Positions 15,683 through 25,609 of a DNA stretch of 64,000 bases are shown in pieces. The notes under the pieces were generated by a model. That model had not been told where the DNA came from, made no database searches, and saw only the letters and a list, made by a program, of their open reading frames with translations. How positions within the stretch are numbered: the stretch's first letter is position 1; each line of letters starts with the position of its first letter. The translations under genes were made by a program, and so were the position numbers. This DNA is from Nocardioides litoris (GTDB lineage Bacteria > Actinomycetota > Actinomycetes > Propionibacteriales > Nocardioidaceae), in assembly GCF_006346315.1 (NCBI RefSeq), contig NZ_VDMR01000001.1, positions 1 to 64,000 of the forward strand, read 5' to 3'.

Positions 15683-16630
15683 TCAGGGCTCGGCGGAGCG
15701 GTCGACGGTGCACGTCGCGCCGGCGGGGGAGTGCCACTCGAAGCCCCCGGGTCTGACCTGTTCGTAGGTCCAGGGGCTGAAGGTGTTGGCGCGGTGGTGG
15801 GCGCGGCAGAGTCGGGCCAGGTTGCTGGACCCTGGTCTCGCCACCGGAGTCGTACGGAACCACGTGGTCGCGGTCGGTGCGGCGGCGGTTGCCGTGGGGG
15901 AACACGCACCGCTGGTCGCGGAGGTCGACCTGCTCGGCCAGCCGTGGCGAGGGCGTGTAGCCGGCGGAGGTGAGGTCGGCGGTGAGGTCGATGACGGGCT
16001 TGATGGTGACCTGGGTGCCGGGGTGGCGGCACCAGGTGGCGAGCTGCTCGGTGGTGATGGTGGTGCCGGTGGTCTCGACGACGTCGGAGTCCGAGCGCAG
16101 GTGCGCGTACACGGTGACACCGCGCCCCGAGGGCATCTCGAGGTCCAGCGCAAGCTGGGCGCGGGCGATCTCCCCGACGGCGAGGGCGCGGCGGGCGTCC
16201 CAGGACTCGGACGACCCCAGTGCACCGAGCTGGGCCGCCACCGAGGCACCCGCGGTGTCGAGGTCGACCGCGTCGGCCAGGTCCAGGGGCCCGGTGACCT
16301 CGACCGTGCCGTCGATCGAACGCACGTGGTCGAGGTGGACGTCGAAGCGCAGCTCGAGCGAGATGCCGACGTACACCGCGCACGAGTCGGGGGACCGCCC
16401 GAGGACGCAGGCCAGGTCGTGGGTGTCGAACTCGCTGACCCACGGACACCCCGGCCCGCCGAGCTGCAGCCCCGAGTCATGGAGTGGAGCGACGCCTCGG
16501 CCTCGGACACCTCATGGGCCGTGCACCAGTCGAGCACCGCCACCAGCTCCGCCACCTCCATCTGACGCTTGCCACGGCAAGCGTCAGGGACCGCGGCGAG
16601 GGCCGGGTCGAGGAGGCGGCTGCTGGTCAC
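15683..16630 (-). pseudogene. DUF222/HNH endonuclease (13E12-type) pseudogene
   Basis: Compared with its paralogue at 32360-33781 this copy is decayed. The N-terminal piece (from SSRLLDPALAAV) runs to EASLHSMTRG, then the homologous sequence (GCPWVSEF...) continues only in another frame. After VGISLELR the sequence jumps straight to FDVHLDHVRSI, deleting about 80 residues present in the other copy. A further 34-residue segment before VIDLTADL is missing. In the HNH region an extra G after the GGETR codons shifts the frame again, so NLARLCRAHHRA and the C-terminus ending TVDRSAEP at 15683 are read in another frame. Such DUF222/HNH genes are multi-copy in Nocardioides-type genomes. Confidence 0.8.
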
Positions 16631-16684
16631 GTCGTCAGACCAGAGGCGACCGCCGACAGTTCTCGTCGGTGTGTTCGATCGACC

Positions 16685-19000
16685 TCAGAGGCTCTTCAGC
16701 CCGGAGACGAACGAGAAGTCCATCTCGTCCTTGTACGCCGACAGCTCGATCCCGGCCTTGCTCGCGGTGACCTCGGGCCCGACCTGCCAGCCGACGTCCT
16801 TGATCGAACCGGTGGCGCCGTCGACGGTGATGTAGACGCCGGACTTGAACGAGCCCTCGAGGGGTCCGCCCCCGATCTTGGCCTTGCTGCCGCCCATCAA
16901 GGTGACGGTGCCGGCCCGGTAGTCGGCCGACAGCTCGGCGAAGGCGTAGAGGAACGGGAGCACCTCGACCGAGGCCTCACCGGAGACCTTCTCGCAGTTG
17001 ACCTTCATCTCGTACACGCCCTCGAAGTCGGCCTTGTAGCTGATGCGGGCCAGGTCGGGCGGGCACGGCCCGGCGGAGGCCGGGTCGGTCGCGGCGGGGA
17101 TCGGGAGGAGGTCCGCGGGCAGCGGGGCGACGCAGTAGGCCTCGAAGGACGCGGCCGAGGTCGACCACCGCAGCGCCTCGCCGGCCATCATCACGTGCAG
17201 GTCGCGCTCGAGCTGGGCGATGTGGAGCACCACCACGGCGTGGGCCGCGGGCTCGGCGAGGTTGGCGGCGACCGAGCTGCGCACCAGCGACAGGTCGCGC
17301 AGCTGGTCGTCGGCCGCGGCCTGGAGGCGCACCATCTGGGCGACCCAGCGGCGGTGGGAGGCGGCGAGCGCCGGCCGGCAGTGGTCGTTGACGTACTGCA
17401 TCTCGCACCCACCGGGCGCACCGGCACAGGCGACCTGGGAGTCCCGGACGATGGTCCCGAAGGTGCCCTCGAAGCCGCCGCCCCAGAACTCGTCCCAGAT
17501 CACGTCCAGCTGCGACCGCTCGTGCTCGACCCGCTGCTCGAGGCGCGCGGCGTCCGGGGTGGAGATGGTCTGCCCCAGCTCGATCAACGACGCGCGCCGG
17601 ACGCGCTCGGCCAGGGAAGAGTCGGCGTCGACCTCGTCGAGGCGGGCCAGCGCGGCGTCCAGGGCGGCCTCGGAGGCCCGCAGCTCCTCGGTGTAGGTCG
17701 CCGTCACGCCGTGGTAGGTGCCGTGCATGGCGACGGCCTGCGCCGGGCTCTGGGCCAGCGGCAGGACGCGGACGTCGGTGGCCCGCCCGGCGCGCAGGTC
17801 GACGTGCGCGGCCGGGTCGACCTCGGTGGGCACCTGGTCGGGCGTGGACGTCTCGTGGGTGCGCACGCGGGAGCGCTGGACCAGCCGCTCGGCCCGGGCG
17901 GTGCTGCCGGCGCAGGCCTCGACGGTGGCCAGGCCGGTGTCCGCCTCGGTCAGCATCGGCGCCGCGGCGCGGACGGCGGTGAACCAGCGCCGGGCCTCCT
18001 CGAGCCGGCCGGTCATCACGAGCGCCTGGCCGCGCACGGTGGCCGCGACCACCGGGACCGGTACGCCCAGCGCGGGGGTGCGGGCGGTGCGGCCCACGGC
18101 GGCGTCGAGGAGCGCGATGGCCTCGTTGGGCAGGCCCAGCGTGGTGGCGAGGGCGGCGGCGTTGACGAGGTGGGTCGCGATGGTCGGTTCCAGCTCCGCG
18201 GCCCGCAGCAGCGCCGCGAGCGCCAGCCCGGGCACGCCCTCGGCGACCCCGGTGGCCGCGAGCTCCTGCAGCGCCAGCGGGTCGGCGTACGCCGGGGAGG
18301 TGCTCAGCCGACGTACGCCGTCGGGCGCGTCGCGCTGCAGCCGGGCGCGGATCGCGGCCACGGCGGCGACGAGGTCGACCGGCCGCACCGGGTGCACCTG
18401 GGCGCAGTCGGCCTTCATCTGCTGCACCACCAGGCCCGCCGGGACCAGGCGGGGGCTGGTGGCGGCGAAGCCGTCGATCGTGGTGTCGCCGGGGTCCATC
18501 GTCGGCAGGGTCGGCGGGGTCGGCCCGGGCTGCGGGGCCGGCGGCGTCGACCGGGGGACGACGGTGACCGCTCCGACCACCCGGCAGTTGTCGGCCTCGC
18601 GGCGCTCCCGGACCTGACGACGCGCGTCGGCGCACGCCCGCACCCGGTAGGCACCGGCGGGCACGGCCGGCACCCTGACGGCCAGGGACGCCGTCTGGCT
18701 GGCCCGTCGACCGAGCGCGGGCGCCGCCGGCGCCCCGAGGCGGACCGTGCGGCTCGCCCCGACGAGGTCGACGTGGGTGACCGTGCTGCGCGCGCGGGCC
18801 GAGCCGGTGTTGCGGACGGTGACGGTCATCCGCAGCGGGGCGCCGACCGTCGCCGTGCGCGAGGAGACCGTCCCGCTGCTGACCACCAGGTCGGGCTTGG
18901 CGCGGGCCGCGGCGGCCGGGTCGGCCACACCGGTGGCGAGGGTGCCGAGCAGCAGTGCCCCGGCGCCGAGCAGGACGGACAGGCGGGAGGAGGTCGTCAC
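16685..19000 (-). CDS. Large secreted protein with N-terminal CARDB domain
   Basis: A 771-residue protein with a clear signal peptide (basic start, then LSVLLGAGALLLGTLATGV and AAA cleavage region). Residues 35-135 form a CARDB-type beta-sandwich (KPDLVVSSGTVSS...MTVTVRNTGSARA). A Pro-rich linker follows. Residues of about 160-340 are Ala/Leu-rich helices that look like degenerate TPRs (LATTLGLPNEAIALLDAAVG, VMTGRLEEARRWF). The second half is helical with several cysteines and ends in a beta-rich segment (KIGGGPLEGSFKSGVYI). Function is unknown; an extracellular binding or surface role is inferred from CARDB. It is followed on its strand by the HNH pseudogene. Confidence 0.78.
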   Translation of the reverse strand: MTTSSRLSVLLGAGALLLGTLATGVADPAAAARAKPDLVVSSGTVSSRTATVGAPLRMTVTVRNTGSARARSTVTHVDLVGASRTVRLGAPAAPALGRRASQTASLAVRVPAVPAGAYRVRACADARRQVRERREADNCRVVGAVTVVPRSTPPAPQPGPTPPTLPTMDPGDTTIDGFAATSPRLVPAGLVVQQMKADCAQVHPVRPVDLVAAVAAIRARLQRDAPDGVRRLSTSPAYADPLALQELAATGVAEGVPGLALAALLRAAELEPTIATHLVNAAALATTLGLPNEAIALLDAAVGRTARTPALGVPVPVVAATVRGQALVMTGRLEEARRWFTAVRAAAPMLTEADTGLATVEACAGSTARAERLVQRSRVRTHETSTPDQVPTEVDPAAHVDLRAGRATDVRVLPLAQSPAQAVAMHGTYHGVTATYTEELRASEAALDAALARLDEVDADSSLAERVRRASLIELGQTISTPDAARLEQRVEHERSQLDVIWDEFWGGGFEGTFGTIVRDSQVACAGAPGGCEMQYVNDHCRPALAASHRRWVAQMVRLQAAADDQLRDLSLVRSSVAANLAEPAAHAVVVLHIAQLERDLHVMMAGEALRWSTSAASFEAYCVAPLPADLLPIPAATDPASAGPCPPDLARISYKADFEGVYEMKVNCEKVSGEASVEVLPFLYAFAELSADYRAGTVTLMGGSKAKIGGGPLEGSFKSGVYITVDGATGSIKDVGWQVGPEVTASKAGIELSAYKDEMDFSFVSGLKSL

Positions 19001-19072
19001 GCCGAGCAGACTGCGGGAGGGCGCTTGCAGTCCGATTGCCGCGCGCTCGCAGCGGCCCCTGGCGCGCGGGGC

Positions 19073-19645
19073 TCAGCCCAGGCGCAGCTGCCGCGGCTCG
19101 GCCCAGTCCCAGAGCATCGCGCGGGGCTCGACGAGCCGGTCGAGGCGCCGGGCCTCGGGCATCACGAGGAGGACGCGGGCCGAGCCGAAGCAGGCCGTGG
19201 GCACGGAGAGCCGCACGACCCTCCGGGCGTGGTCGACCCCGTGCCGCGGGTCGCAGGAGCGGAGGTCGCCGTCGGTGTGGTCGCGGCCGCGAGGGTGGGC
19301 ACGGGTGACCGCGACGCCGACCTCGCCCATCCGGAGCTCGCCGGCCTCCTCGTCGACCCAGTGGACGTAGAGGTCGACCACGGCCGGCCGCCCGCCCCGG
19401 CGGAGCTCGCGGAACGACAGGCGCGTCTGCACCCGGGACCCGACGACCCGGGTCCGGGCCGAGACGAGGTCGATGTCGGCGCGAGCGACCTCGGTCGGGT
19501 TGGGGTCGTCGAGGCCGTCGTACCGGTGGACGTCGCCCACCGGGTCGCTCGTCGGCGCGCCCACACCCCCGGCGAGGGCCGCGCCTGCGGGCGTCCACGC
19601 GAGGGCGACGAGCGTGAGGAGGGCGGCGAGGGCACGGCGGGGCAT
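19073..19645 (-). CDS. Secreted hypothetical protein
   Basis: A 190-residue protein with a signal peptide (MPRRALAALLTLVALAW, then AGAALA). The mature part begins SDPVGDVHRYDG and is beta-rich, with two Cys (LRSCDPRHG and PTACFGS) that could form a disulfide outside the cell. I recognise no catalytic motif. The segment DPVGDV...DIDLVSARTRV resembles extracellular proteins that carry a DOMON-like or calcium-binding beta-sandwich, but this is weak. It lies 72 bases upstream of the CARDB protein on the same strand and may be co-transcribed with it. Confidence 0.7.
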   Translation of the reverse strand: MPRRALAALLTLVALAWTPAGAALAGGVGAPTSDPVGDVHRYDGLDDPNPTEVARADIDLVSARTRVVGSRVQTRLSFRELRRGGRPAVVDLYVHWVDEEAGELRMGEVGVAVTRAHPRGRDHTDGDLRSCDPRHGVDHARRVVRLSVPTACFGSARVLLVMPEARRLDRLVEPRAMLWDWAEPRQLRLG

Positions 19646-19734
19646 GGCCGGAGCGTAGGTGCCCCCGCCCCGCGACGGACCGGTTCGCGGGCACTCCGTG
19701 TGCCACCCTCGTCGGGTCGTGGGGAGGGGGAGCG

Positions 19735-20625
19735 ATGGACGGTCGACGTGGACCGGGCGACCTGCCCGACGACGTGCTCGACGTCCTCGACGCCGTCGCT
19801 CGGGCGGCCGGGGCGCAGGTCTCGCCGGTCGGCCGCCTGCCGGGCGGGGCCAACGCCGGGGTCACGCGGCTGCGGGTCGCCGGCGCGCCCGACGCGGTCG
19901 TCAAGGTCGAGCCGCGGCTCCGGGCGGACCACCTCGACGACCTGCGACGGGCCCGTCGGGTCGTCGAGCACGTGCGGGCCCGCGGCTACCCCACGCCGGC
20001 CTGGCTCGCGGTCGGCCAGACGGACACCTCGGTGTGGCACGTGGTGGAGCACGTCGACGCGGCACCCGCGCCGGCGCTGACCGCACCCCTGGTCGAGCAG
20101 CTGCTCGCCGCGGTCGAGCTGCAGGCCGGGCAGGCCACGGAGGACCACGACCACGCGGCGTACGCCGAGCAGGTGGTCGCCCGGCTGGTCGGGCAGCGCG
20201 GGCCGCTCGACACCGGCCCGCACGCGGCGGTGGTGGCGCCGCTCGTCGCGCGGCTGCGGTCGGCAGCGCGCCGCGTGAGGGGGGCGCCGCCGTCGACGGA
20301 CGTGGTCCACGCCGACCTCAACCCCGGCAACGTCCTGGTCCGCGACGGTGTCGTGGTGGCCCTGGTCGACATCGCCAACGCGGGCCGGGGCACCCGGGCG
20401 ACCGACCTCGTGACGCTGCACTGGCACGCCGACGGCCCCGGGCTCGACGCCGTCCGGCGGCGGCTCGCGGCCAGGGTCCTCGACCTCGTCGGGCCCGACG
20501 CGGCGACGACGCTCGTGGTCACGCAGGTCGTGCTGCGGCTGGAGTGGCGTCTCGGGCTCGGCGAGCCCGGCGCCGTCCGGGCGGCCGTCGAGCGCGGCCA
20601 CCGCGCGCTCGACGACCTCGGCTGA
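19735..20625 (+). CDS. Aminoglycoside phosphotransferase-like kinase
   Basis: A 296-residue protein with the APH/choline kinase fold. The ATP-side Lys is in DAVVKVEPRL near residue 58. The catalytic loop is VVHADLNPGNVLV near residue 195, and the metal-binding Asp is in VALVDIANAG. Most bacterial relatives phosphorylate small metabolites rather than antibiotics; the substrate is unknown. The ATG at 19735 follows GGGAGGGGG. It converges with paaZ, 15 bases apart, and seems functionally separate from the phenylacetate genes. Confidence 0.8.
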   Translation: MDGRRGPGDLPDDVLDVLDAVARAAGAQVSPVGRLPGGANAGVTRLRVAGAPDAVVKVEPRLRADHLDDLRRARRVVEHVRARGYPTPAWLAVGQTDTSVWHVVEHVDAAPAPALTAPLVEQLLAAVELQAGQATEDHDHAAYAEQVVARLVGQRGPLDTGPHAAVVAPLVARLRSAARRVRGAPPSTDVVHADLNPGNVLVRDGVVVALVDIANAGRGTRATDLVTLHWHADGPGLDAVRRRLAARVLDLVGPDAATTLVVTQVVLRLEWRLGLGEPGAVRAAVERGHRALDDLG

Positions 20626-20640
20626 CCCGGCGGCCCGGTC

Positions 20641-22683
20641 TCAGGCGGGCCACTCCTTGGCGACCAGCGTCAGCACGTCGTACGTCGCCACGGGGTCGCC
20701 GGCGGCGTTGGCGACGAGGGCGTCCCAGCGCACCTCGCCGTAGTCGGCGGACGTGCGCGGGGTGATCTGCTTGACCGTCAGCGTGACCGCGATGGTGTCG
20801 TCGGCCTTGACGGGCGTCAGGAACCGCAGCGAGTCGACCCCGAAGTTGGCCAGCACCGGACCCGGGTCGGGGTCGACGAAGAGGCCGGCGGCGAGGGAGA
20901 CCACGAGGTAGCCGTGGGCGACGATGCCGCCGAAGAGCGGGTTCTGCGCAGCGGCCTCGGGGTCGGTGTGGGCGTAGAACGTGTCGCCGGTGAACTCCGC
21001 GAAGTGGTCGATGTCGGCCCGGCTCACCGTCCGCGGCGCGGAGGTGATGGTGTCGCCGACCCGCAGGTCGGCGAGGGACTTGCGGAAGGGGTGCACCCCG
21101 TCCTCGGTGCGCCGGGAGCCGGTCGTCCAGCGCCCGGTGATCGCGGTGAGCATGTCGGGGGAGGCCTGGACCGCTGTGCGCTGCAGGTGGTGCAGGACGC
21201 CCCGGATGCCGCCGAGCTCCTCGCCGCCCCCGGCGCGGCCGGGACCGCCGTGGACCAGCACGGGCAGGGGCGAGCCGTGGCCGCCGGCCGCGGCCGCCTC
21301 GGCGGCGTCGTCGCGGTTGAGGACCACGATGCGGCCGTGCCACGGGGCCAGGCCGAGCACGACCTCGCGGGCCACGGCCGGGTCGTGGGTGACGACGGAG
21401 CCAGCGAGCGACCCGCGACCGCGGGCGGCGAGGCGCACCGCGTCGGCCACGGAGTCGTAGGCCACCAGCGTGCTGACCGGGCCGAAGGCCTCCACGTCGT
21501 GCGGCTCGACCGCACCGTCGTGCGCGCGCAGCAGGACGGGGGAGATGAAGGCGCCGCGGTCGGCGTCGGCGTCGACGACGTCCACGTGGTCGGGGTCGCC
21601 GAAGACGAGGTCGGCCGAGGCGCGCAGCGACTGCACGGCCTTGCGGACCTCCTCGCGCTGGTCGAGCGAGACCAGCGCGCCCATCCGCACCTCCTCCGAG
21701 CGCGGGTCGCCCACGGTGACGGAGGCGAGCCGGGCGGCGATGGCGTCGGCGACGGTGTCCTGCATCGCGCGCGGCACGATGACGCGGCGGATGGCGGTGC
21801 ACTTCTGGCCGGCCTTGACCGTCATCTCGGTGACGACGCCCTTGACGAAGACGTCGAGCTCCGGGTCGTCGGCGGTCACGTCGGGGCCGAGGATCGAGCA
21901 GTTGAGCGAGTCGGCCTCGACGGTCAGCTCGACGCCGCCGTGGAGGACGTTGGTGTGGTTGCGCAGCAGCCCGGCGGTGTGGGCCGAGCCGGTGAACGCG
22001 ACCCGGTCCTGCACGGTCAGCTCGTCGAGCAAGCCCTGGGGAGGCCCGCACAGCAGCTGCAGCGAGCCCTCGGGCAGCAGGCCCGACTCGACGATCCGGC
22101 GCACGACGGCCTCGGTGAGGTACGCCGTCTGCTCGGCCGGCTTGACGATGCTCGGCGACCCGGCGAGGAAGGCCGGGGCCAGCTTCTCCAGGAAGCCCCA
22201 GACGGGGAAGTTGAACGCGTTGACCTGCACCGCGACGCCCGGTCGCGAGGTCCAGACGTGCTGGGCGACGAAGGTGCCGGCCCTGCCGAGCGGCTCGAGG
22301 CCACCGTCGACGTGCACGGTGTCGTTGGGCAGCTCCCGGGTGCCCTTGCTCGCGATCGAGAACACCGTGCCGATGCCGCCGTCGATGTCGACGCCCGAGT
22401 CGCGCCGGGTGGCACCGGTGCGGAAGGACAGCTCGTAGAGCTCGTCCTTGACCGCCAGCAGGTCCTTGGCCATCGCCTTGAGCAGGCCGGCGCGCTCGTG
22501 GAAGGTCAGCGCGCGCAGCGCCGGACCGCCGACGTCCTTGGCGTGGGCGACCATCGCACCCAGGTCGAGGCCGGTCGAGCTCAGCCGTGCGACCTCCTCG
22601 CCCGTCACGGCGTCCAGGAGGGGGGCGCCCTCGTCGTCGGCGCGGAACCAGCGTCCGGCTGCGTAGCTCTCGAGCAGGGTCAC
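20641..22683 (-). CDS. paaZ: Bifunctional oxepin-CoA hydrolase/3-oxo-5,6-dehydrosuberyl-CoA semialdehyde dehydrogenase
   Basis: A 680-residue two-domain enzyme of phenylacetate degradation. Residues 1 to about 520 are an aldehyde dehydrogenase with the catalytic Cys in GQKCTAIRR near residue 294 and NAFNFPVWG near 147. Residues from about 545 are a MaoC-like hydratase domain ([20 protein letters not shown]), which opens the oxepin ring. Length and domain order match PaaZ. It is transcribed divergently from paaABCDE with a TetR-type operator in the shared promoter. The start is the GTG at 22683, which gives the standard [13 protein letters not shown]-terminus. Confidence 0.95.
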   Translation of the reverse strand: MTLLESYAAGRWFRADDEGAPLLDAVTGEEVARLSSTGLDLGAMVAHAKDVGGPALRALTFHERAGLLKAMAKDLLAVKDELYELSFRTGATRRDSGVDIDGGIGTVFSIASKGTRELPNDTVHVDGGLEPLGRAGTFVAQHVWTSRPGVAVQVNAFNFPVWGFLEKLAPAFLAGSPSIVKPAEQTAYLTEAVVRRIVESGLLPEGSLQLLCGPPQGLLDELTVQDRVAFTGSAHTAGLLRNHTNVLHGGVELTVEADSLNCSILGPDVTADDPELDVFVKGVVTEMTVKAGQKCTAIRRVIVPRAMQDTVADAIAARLASVTVGDPRSEEVRMGALVSLDQREEVRKAVQSLRASADLVFGDPDHVDVVDADADRGAFISPVLLRAHDGAVEPHDVEAFGPVSTLVAYDSVADAVRLAARGRGSLAGSVVTHDPAVAREVVLGLAPWHGRIVVLNRDDAAEAAAAGGHGSPLPVLVHGGPGRAGGGEELGGIRGVLHHLQRTAVQASPDMLTAITGRWTTGSRRTEDGVHPFRKSLADLRVGDTITSAPRTVSRADIDHFAEFTGDTFYAHTDPEAAAQNPLFGGIVAHGYLVVSLAAGLFVDPDPGPVLANFGVDSLRFLTPVKADDTIAVTLTVKQITPRTSADYGEVRWDALVANAAGDPVATYDVLTLVAKEWPA

Positions 22684-22755
22684 GATCTCTCCCGGGTGTC
22701 GTCGGCGGTCGTCGTCGATCGGTGCTTGCGCGTCGGCTCGACTCGTGTGAAGGTA

Positions 22756-22777
22756 TTACAGACCGCTCGGTCAGTAA
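22756..22777. promoter_or_regulatory. TetR-type operator between paaZ and paaA
   Basis: A 22-base inverted repeat, TTACAGACCGC facing TCGGTCAGTAA, symmetric at 9 of 11 positions, with the core GACCG/CGGTC. It is 17 bases from the paaA GTG and 73 from the paaZ start, so one dimer could control both directions. The core resembles sites of PaaR-type TetR repressors that respond to phenylacetyl-CoA. The only TetR gene in the window is at 33806 and has its own different palindrome. Confidence 0.65.
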
Positions 22778-22793
22778 AGCCTTTGGAGGACCC

Positions 22794-23756
22794 GTGACCG
22801 CCACTCATCACGAGACGCACGACGAGCCGCAGGCCGTCTTCGACGCCACCATCGAGCGCGGCGACCGCATCGAGCCCCGCGACTGGATGCCGGAGGGCTA
22901 CCGCAAGACGCTGGTGCGCCAGATCGCCCAGCACGCCCACTCCGAGATCATCGGCATGCAGCCCGAGGGCGGCTGGATCACCCGCGCGCCGTCGCTGCGC
23001 CGCAAGGCGATCCTGCTGGCCAAGGTGCAGGACGAGGCCGGGCACGGCCTCTACCTCTACTCCGCCGCCGAGACCCTCGGCGTCTCCCGCCAGGAGCTGA
23101 CCGAGCTGCTGCTGGCCGGCCGGCAGAAGTACTCCTCGATCTTCAACTACCCGACCCTGTCCTACGCCGACGTCGGCACCATCGGCTGGCTGGTCGACGG
23201 CGCCGCGATCTGCAACCAGGTGCCGCTGTGCCGCACGTCCTACGGCCCCTACGGCCGCGCGATGATCCGCATCTGCAAGGAGGAGTCCTTCCACCAGCGC
23301 CAGGGCTACGAGCTGTTGAGCACGATGATGCGCGGCACCGACGAGCAGCGAGCCATGGTGCAGGAGTCGGTCGACCGGTTCTGGTGGCCGGCGCTGATGA
23401 TGTTCGGTCCGCCCGACGCCGACAGCCCCAACACCGCCCAGTCGATGGCCTGGGGCGTCAAGCGCAACACCAACGACGACCTGCGGCAGCGGTTCGTCGA
23501 CATGAGCGTGCCGCAGGCCGAGGCCCTCGGCGTGACGTTCCCCGACCCCGAGCTGCGCTGGAACGACGAGCGCGGCCACTACGACTTCGGCACGCCCGAC
23601 TGGGACGAGTTCATGCAGGTCGTCCAGGGCAACGGGCCCTGCAACGCCCAGCGCATCGCGCACCGCCGCCGGGCCCACGACGACGGCGCCTGGGTGCGCG
23701 AGGCCGCGCTCGCCTTCGCCGACAAGCAGGCGGCGGCCGTGGGCGAGGGCCGATGA
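22794..23756 (+). CDS. paaA: Phenylacetyl-CoA 1,2-epoxidase catalytic subunit PaaA
   Basis: A 320-residue di-iron oxygenase subunit that inserts one oxygen into phenylacetyl-CoA to form the 1,2-epoxide, working with PaaB, C and E. The carboxylate/His iron ligands are seen in [13 protein letters not shown] and [11 protein letters not shown], and the N-terminus ([15 protein letters not shown]) is typical. The start is the GTG 22794 after GGAGGA; longer upstream starts would run through the operator. It begins the paaABCDE operon, and its stop overlaps paaB by four bases (ATGA). Confidence 0.96.
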   Translation: MTATHHETHDEPQAVFDATIERGDRIEPRDWMPEGYRKTLVRQIAQHAHSEIIGMQPEGGWITRAPSLRRKAILLAKVQDEAGHGLYLYSAAETLGVSRQELTELLLAGRQKYSSIFNYPTLSYADVGTIGWLVDGAAICNQVPLCRTSYGPYGRAMIRICKEESFHQRQGYELLSTMMRGTDEQRAMVQESVDRFWWPALMMFGPPDADSPNTAQSMAWGVKRNTNDDLRQRFVDMSVPQAEALGVTFPDPELRWNDERGHYDFGTPDWDEFMQVVQGNGPCNAQRIAHRRRAHDDGAWVREAALAFADKQAAAVGEGR

Positions 23757-24115
23757 GCGAGCTGACCGCCGAGGGCGGCCACGGCGCCGTACCCCTCAAG
23801 GACGTGCCCGCCGACAAGGGCGGCGCGACGACGCAGCGCGAGTGGCCGCTGTACGAGGTGTTCGTGCGCGGCAAGCGCGGCCTCAACCACGTGCACGTCG
23901 GCTCCCTGCACGCCGCCGACGACGAGATGGCGGTGCGGCACGCGCGCGACGTCTACACGCGCCGCAACGAGGGCGTCTCGATCTGGGTGGTGCGCGCCGA
24001 CGCGATCACCGCCTCCAGCCCCGACGAGAAGGACCCGCTGTTCGCGCCGAGCGGCGACAAGGTCTACCGGCACCCCACGTTCTACGACATCCCCGCCGAC
24101 GTCCCCCACATGTGA
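23753..24115 (+). CDS. paaB: Phenylacetyl-CoA epoxidase subunit PaaB
   Basis: A 120-residue protein with the PaaB signature: [20 protein letters not shown], then [17 protein letters not shown] and a C-terminus ending [11 protein letters not shown]. PaaB bridges PaaA-PaaC dimers in the epoxidase complex and has no catalytic residues of its own. An extra 30-residue N-terminal extension, rich in Gly, Ala and Lys, precedes the conserved core. It overlaps paaA by four bases and is followed by paaC after 12 bases that include GAGAGGAGG. Confidence 0.95.
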   Translation: MSELTAEGGHGAVPLKDVPADKGGATTQREWPLYEVFVRGKRGLNHVHVGSLHAADDEMAVRHARDVYTRRNEGVSIWVVRADAITASSPDEKDPLFAPSGDKVYRHPTFYDIPADVPHM

Positions 24116-24127
24116 GAGGAGGCCTCG

Positions 24128-25081
24128 ATGAGCCACGGCACCCCTGACCCCAACGCCGCCACCGGCAGCGTGTACGACGGCCTGCTCGAGCACCACGACG
24201 TGGTCGGCGACGACTCGGCGTGGGCGTTCGGCACCGACTTCGAGGACCCGCTCGCCGGGGTCGACACCACCGTCCCCGACGGCGTCGACGCGGCCGAGCT
24301 GGCGGCGTACTGCCTGATGCTCGGCGACGACGCCCTCGTCATGTCGCACCGCCTCAGCGAGTGGGCGAGCAACGCGCCCGACCTCGAGGAGGACATCGCG
24401 CTGGCCAACACCGCGCTCGACCTGCTCGGCCAGGCCCGGCTGCTGCTGGCCCGCGCCGCCGCCGCCGACCCCTCGGTCGTGCCGGCGCTCCCCGAGGGCT
24501 CACCGGTGCCGGCCGAGGACGCGCTGGCCTTCTTCCGCGAGGCGGGTGACTTCCGCAACGTGCGGCTGGCCGAGGTGCCGGTCGGCGACTTCGCCCACAC
24601 CGTCGTGCGGCTGCTCCTCTTCTCCACCGCCCGCCTGGCCGTGCTGGCCCGGCTGCGCGAGAGCCGCGACCCGGTGCTGGCCGCCATCGCGGCCAAGGGC
24701 GTCAAGGAGCTGACCTACCACCGCGACCACGCCGGCCGCTGGTTCCTCACCCTGGCCCAGGGCACCGACGAGTCCCGCCGCCGGCTGCTGGCCGCGCTCG
24801 ACGAGGTCTGGCCCCTGCACGCCGAGCTGGTGAGCGCCCACCCGACCGAGACCGCGGTCGCGGCCGCCGGGGTCGGGGTCGACCCGTCCGAGGTCGCCGC
24901 CGAGGTCGACGTGGTGCTCGAGCAGGTGCTGGCCGTCAGCGGCGTGGACCGTCCCGAGAAGGGCGCGCTGGCCGGCGTCCGCGGCCGCACCGGCCGCCAC
25001 GGCCTGCACACCGAGCACCTGTCCCGGATGCTCGCCGAGATGCAGGTCGTCGCTCGGGCGCACCCGGAGGGGCTGTGGTGA
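24128..25081 (+). CDS. paaC: Phenylacetyl-CoA epoxidase structural subunit PaaC
   Basis: A 317-residue four-helix-bundle protein related to PaaA. The degenerate di-iron region is seen in EEDIALANTALDLLGQARLLL and VKELTYHRDHAGRW. PaaC is needed for substrate binding and stability of the PaaA/PaaC heterodimer rather than for oxygen activation. The N-terminal 50 residues (His/Asp-rich, with EHHDVVGDD) exceed many homologues. It starts with ATG after a strong GAGGAGG site and its stop overlaps the paaD GTG. Confidence 0.94.
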   Translation: MSHGTPDPNAATGSVYDGLLEHHDVVGDDSAWAFGTDFEDPLAGVDTTVPDGVDAAELAAYCLMLGDDALVMSHRLSEWASNAPDLEEDIALANTALDLLGQARLLLARAAAADPSVVPALPEGSPVPAEDALAFFREAGDFRNVRLAEVPVGDFAHTVVRLLLFSTARLAVLARLRESRDPVLAAIAAKGVKELTYHRDHAGRWFLTLAQGTDESRRRLLAALDEVWPLHAELVSAHPTETAVAAAGVGVDPSEVAAEVDVVLEQVLAVSGVDRPEKGALAGVRGRTGRHGLHTEHLSRMLAEMQVVARAHPEGLW

Positions 25082-25608
25082 CCACGCTGGCCCCGGCCCG
25101 CGACGTGGCCGCCGAGGTCACCGACCCGGAGATGCCGATGCTGACGCTCGAGGACCTCGGCGTCCTGCGCGACGTGCGCGAGCACGCCGACGACCCGCGC
25201 CGGGTCACGGTGACCATCACGCCGACCTACTCCGGCTGCCCGGCCATGGCCACCATGCGCGACGACCTCGTGCGCCGGCTGCGCGAGGCTGGCTACGACC
25301 CGACCGTCGAGGTCAGCCTGAGCCCGGCCTGGTCCAGCGACTGGATCACCGAGCGCGGCCGGCAGGCGCTGCGCGACCACGGCCTCTCGGCCCCCGGGCC
25401 CGCCGGCCCGGCCGCCGGGGGAGTCGGGGGAGTCGGGGGAGCCGGACCGGTGCCGCTGACCCTGCTGCCCGTGCGGCGCGCGATCACCTGCCCGCACTGC
25501 GGGTCGGCCGCCACCGCGGTGACCTCGGAGTTCGGGGCCACGGCGTGCAAGGCGCTCTACCGCTGCACCGACTGCCTCGAGCCGTTCGAGCACGTGAAGG
25601 AGATCTGA
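25078..25608 (+). CDS. paaD: PaaD, iron-sulfur maturation factor of the epoxidase
   Basis: A 176-residue protein. The N-terminal MIP18/DUF59 domain shows VTDPEMPMLTLEDLGV and TPTYSGCPAM with its conserved Cys. The C-terminal zinc or iron-sulfur motif is CPHC...CKALYRCTDC. PaaD-type proteins are thought to help mature the Fe-S or di-iron centres of the epoxidase. Between the domains lies a Gly/Val linker made of three copies of a 9-base unit (about 25418-25444). An adjacent GTG at 25075 is an alternative start; 25078 gives the usual GTGA overlap with paaC. Confidence 0.92.
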   Translation: MTTLAPARDVAAEVTDPEMPMLTLEDLGVLRDVREHADDPRRVTVTITPTYSGCPAMATMRDDLVRRLREAGYDPTVEVSLSPAWSSDWITERGRQALRDHGLSAPGPAGPAAGGVGGVGGAGPVPLTLLPVRRAITCPHCGSAATAVTSEFGATACKALYRCTDCLEPFEHVKEI

Positions 25609-25609
25609 G

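Noticed and set aside
15374..16376. PEP mutase-like protein extended upstream through the HNH pseudogene (596 residues)
   Set aside because: The upstream part is decayed HNH sequence in the same frame. The leaderless -10 at 15382-15387 and family length fix the start at 15374.
16484..20080. 1198-residue open frame on the plus strand over two secreted-protein genes
   Set aside because: Composition is His/Gly/Asp/Val-rich nonsense typical of antisense frames, while the minus strand has signal peptides and a CARDB domain.
19735..20625. Aminoglycoside resistance gene
   Set aside because: The APH fold is clear but most such chromosomal kinases are not resistance enzymes, and no resistance or mobility genes are nearby.
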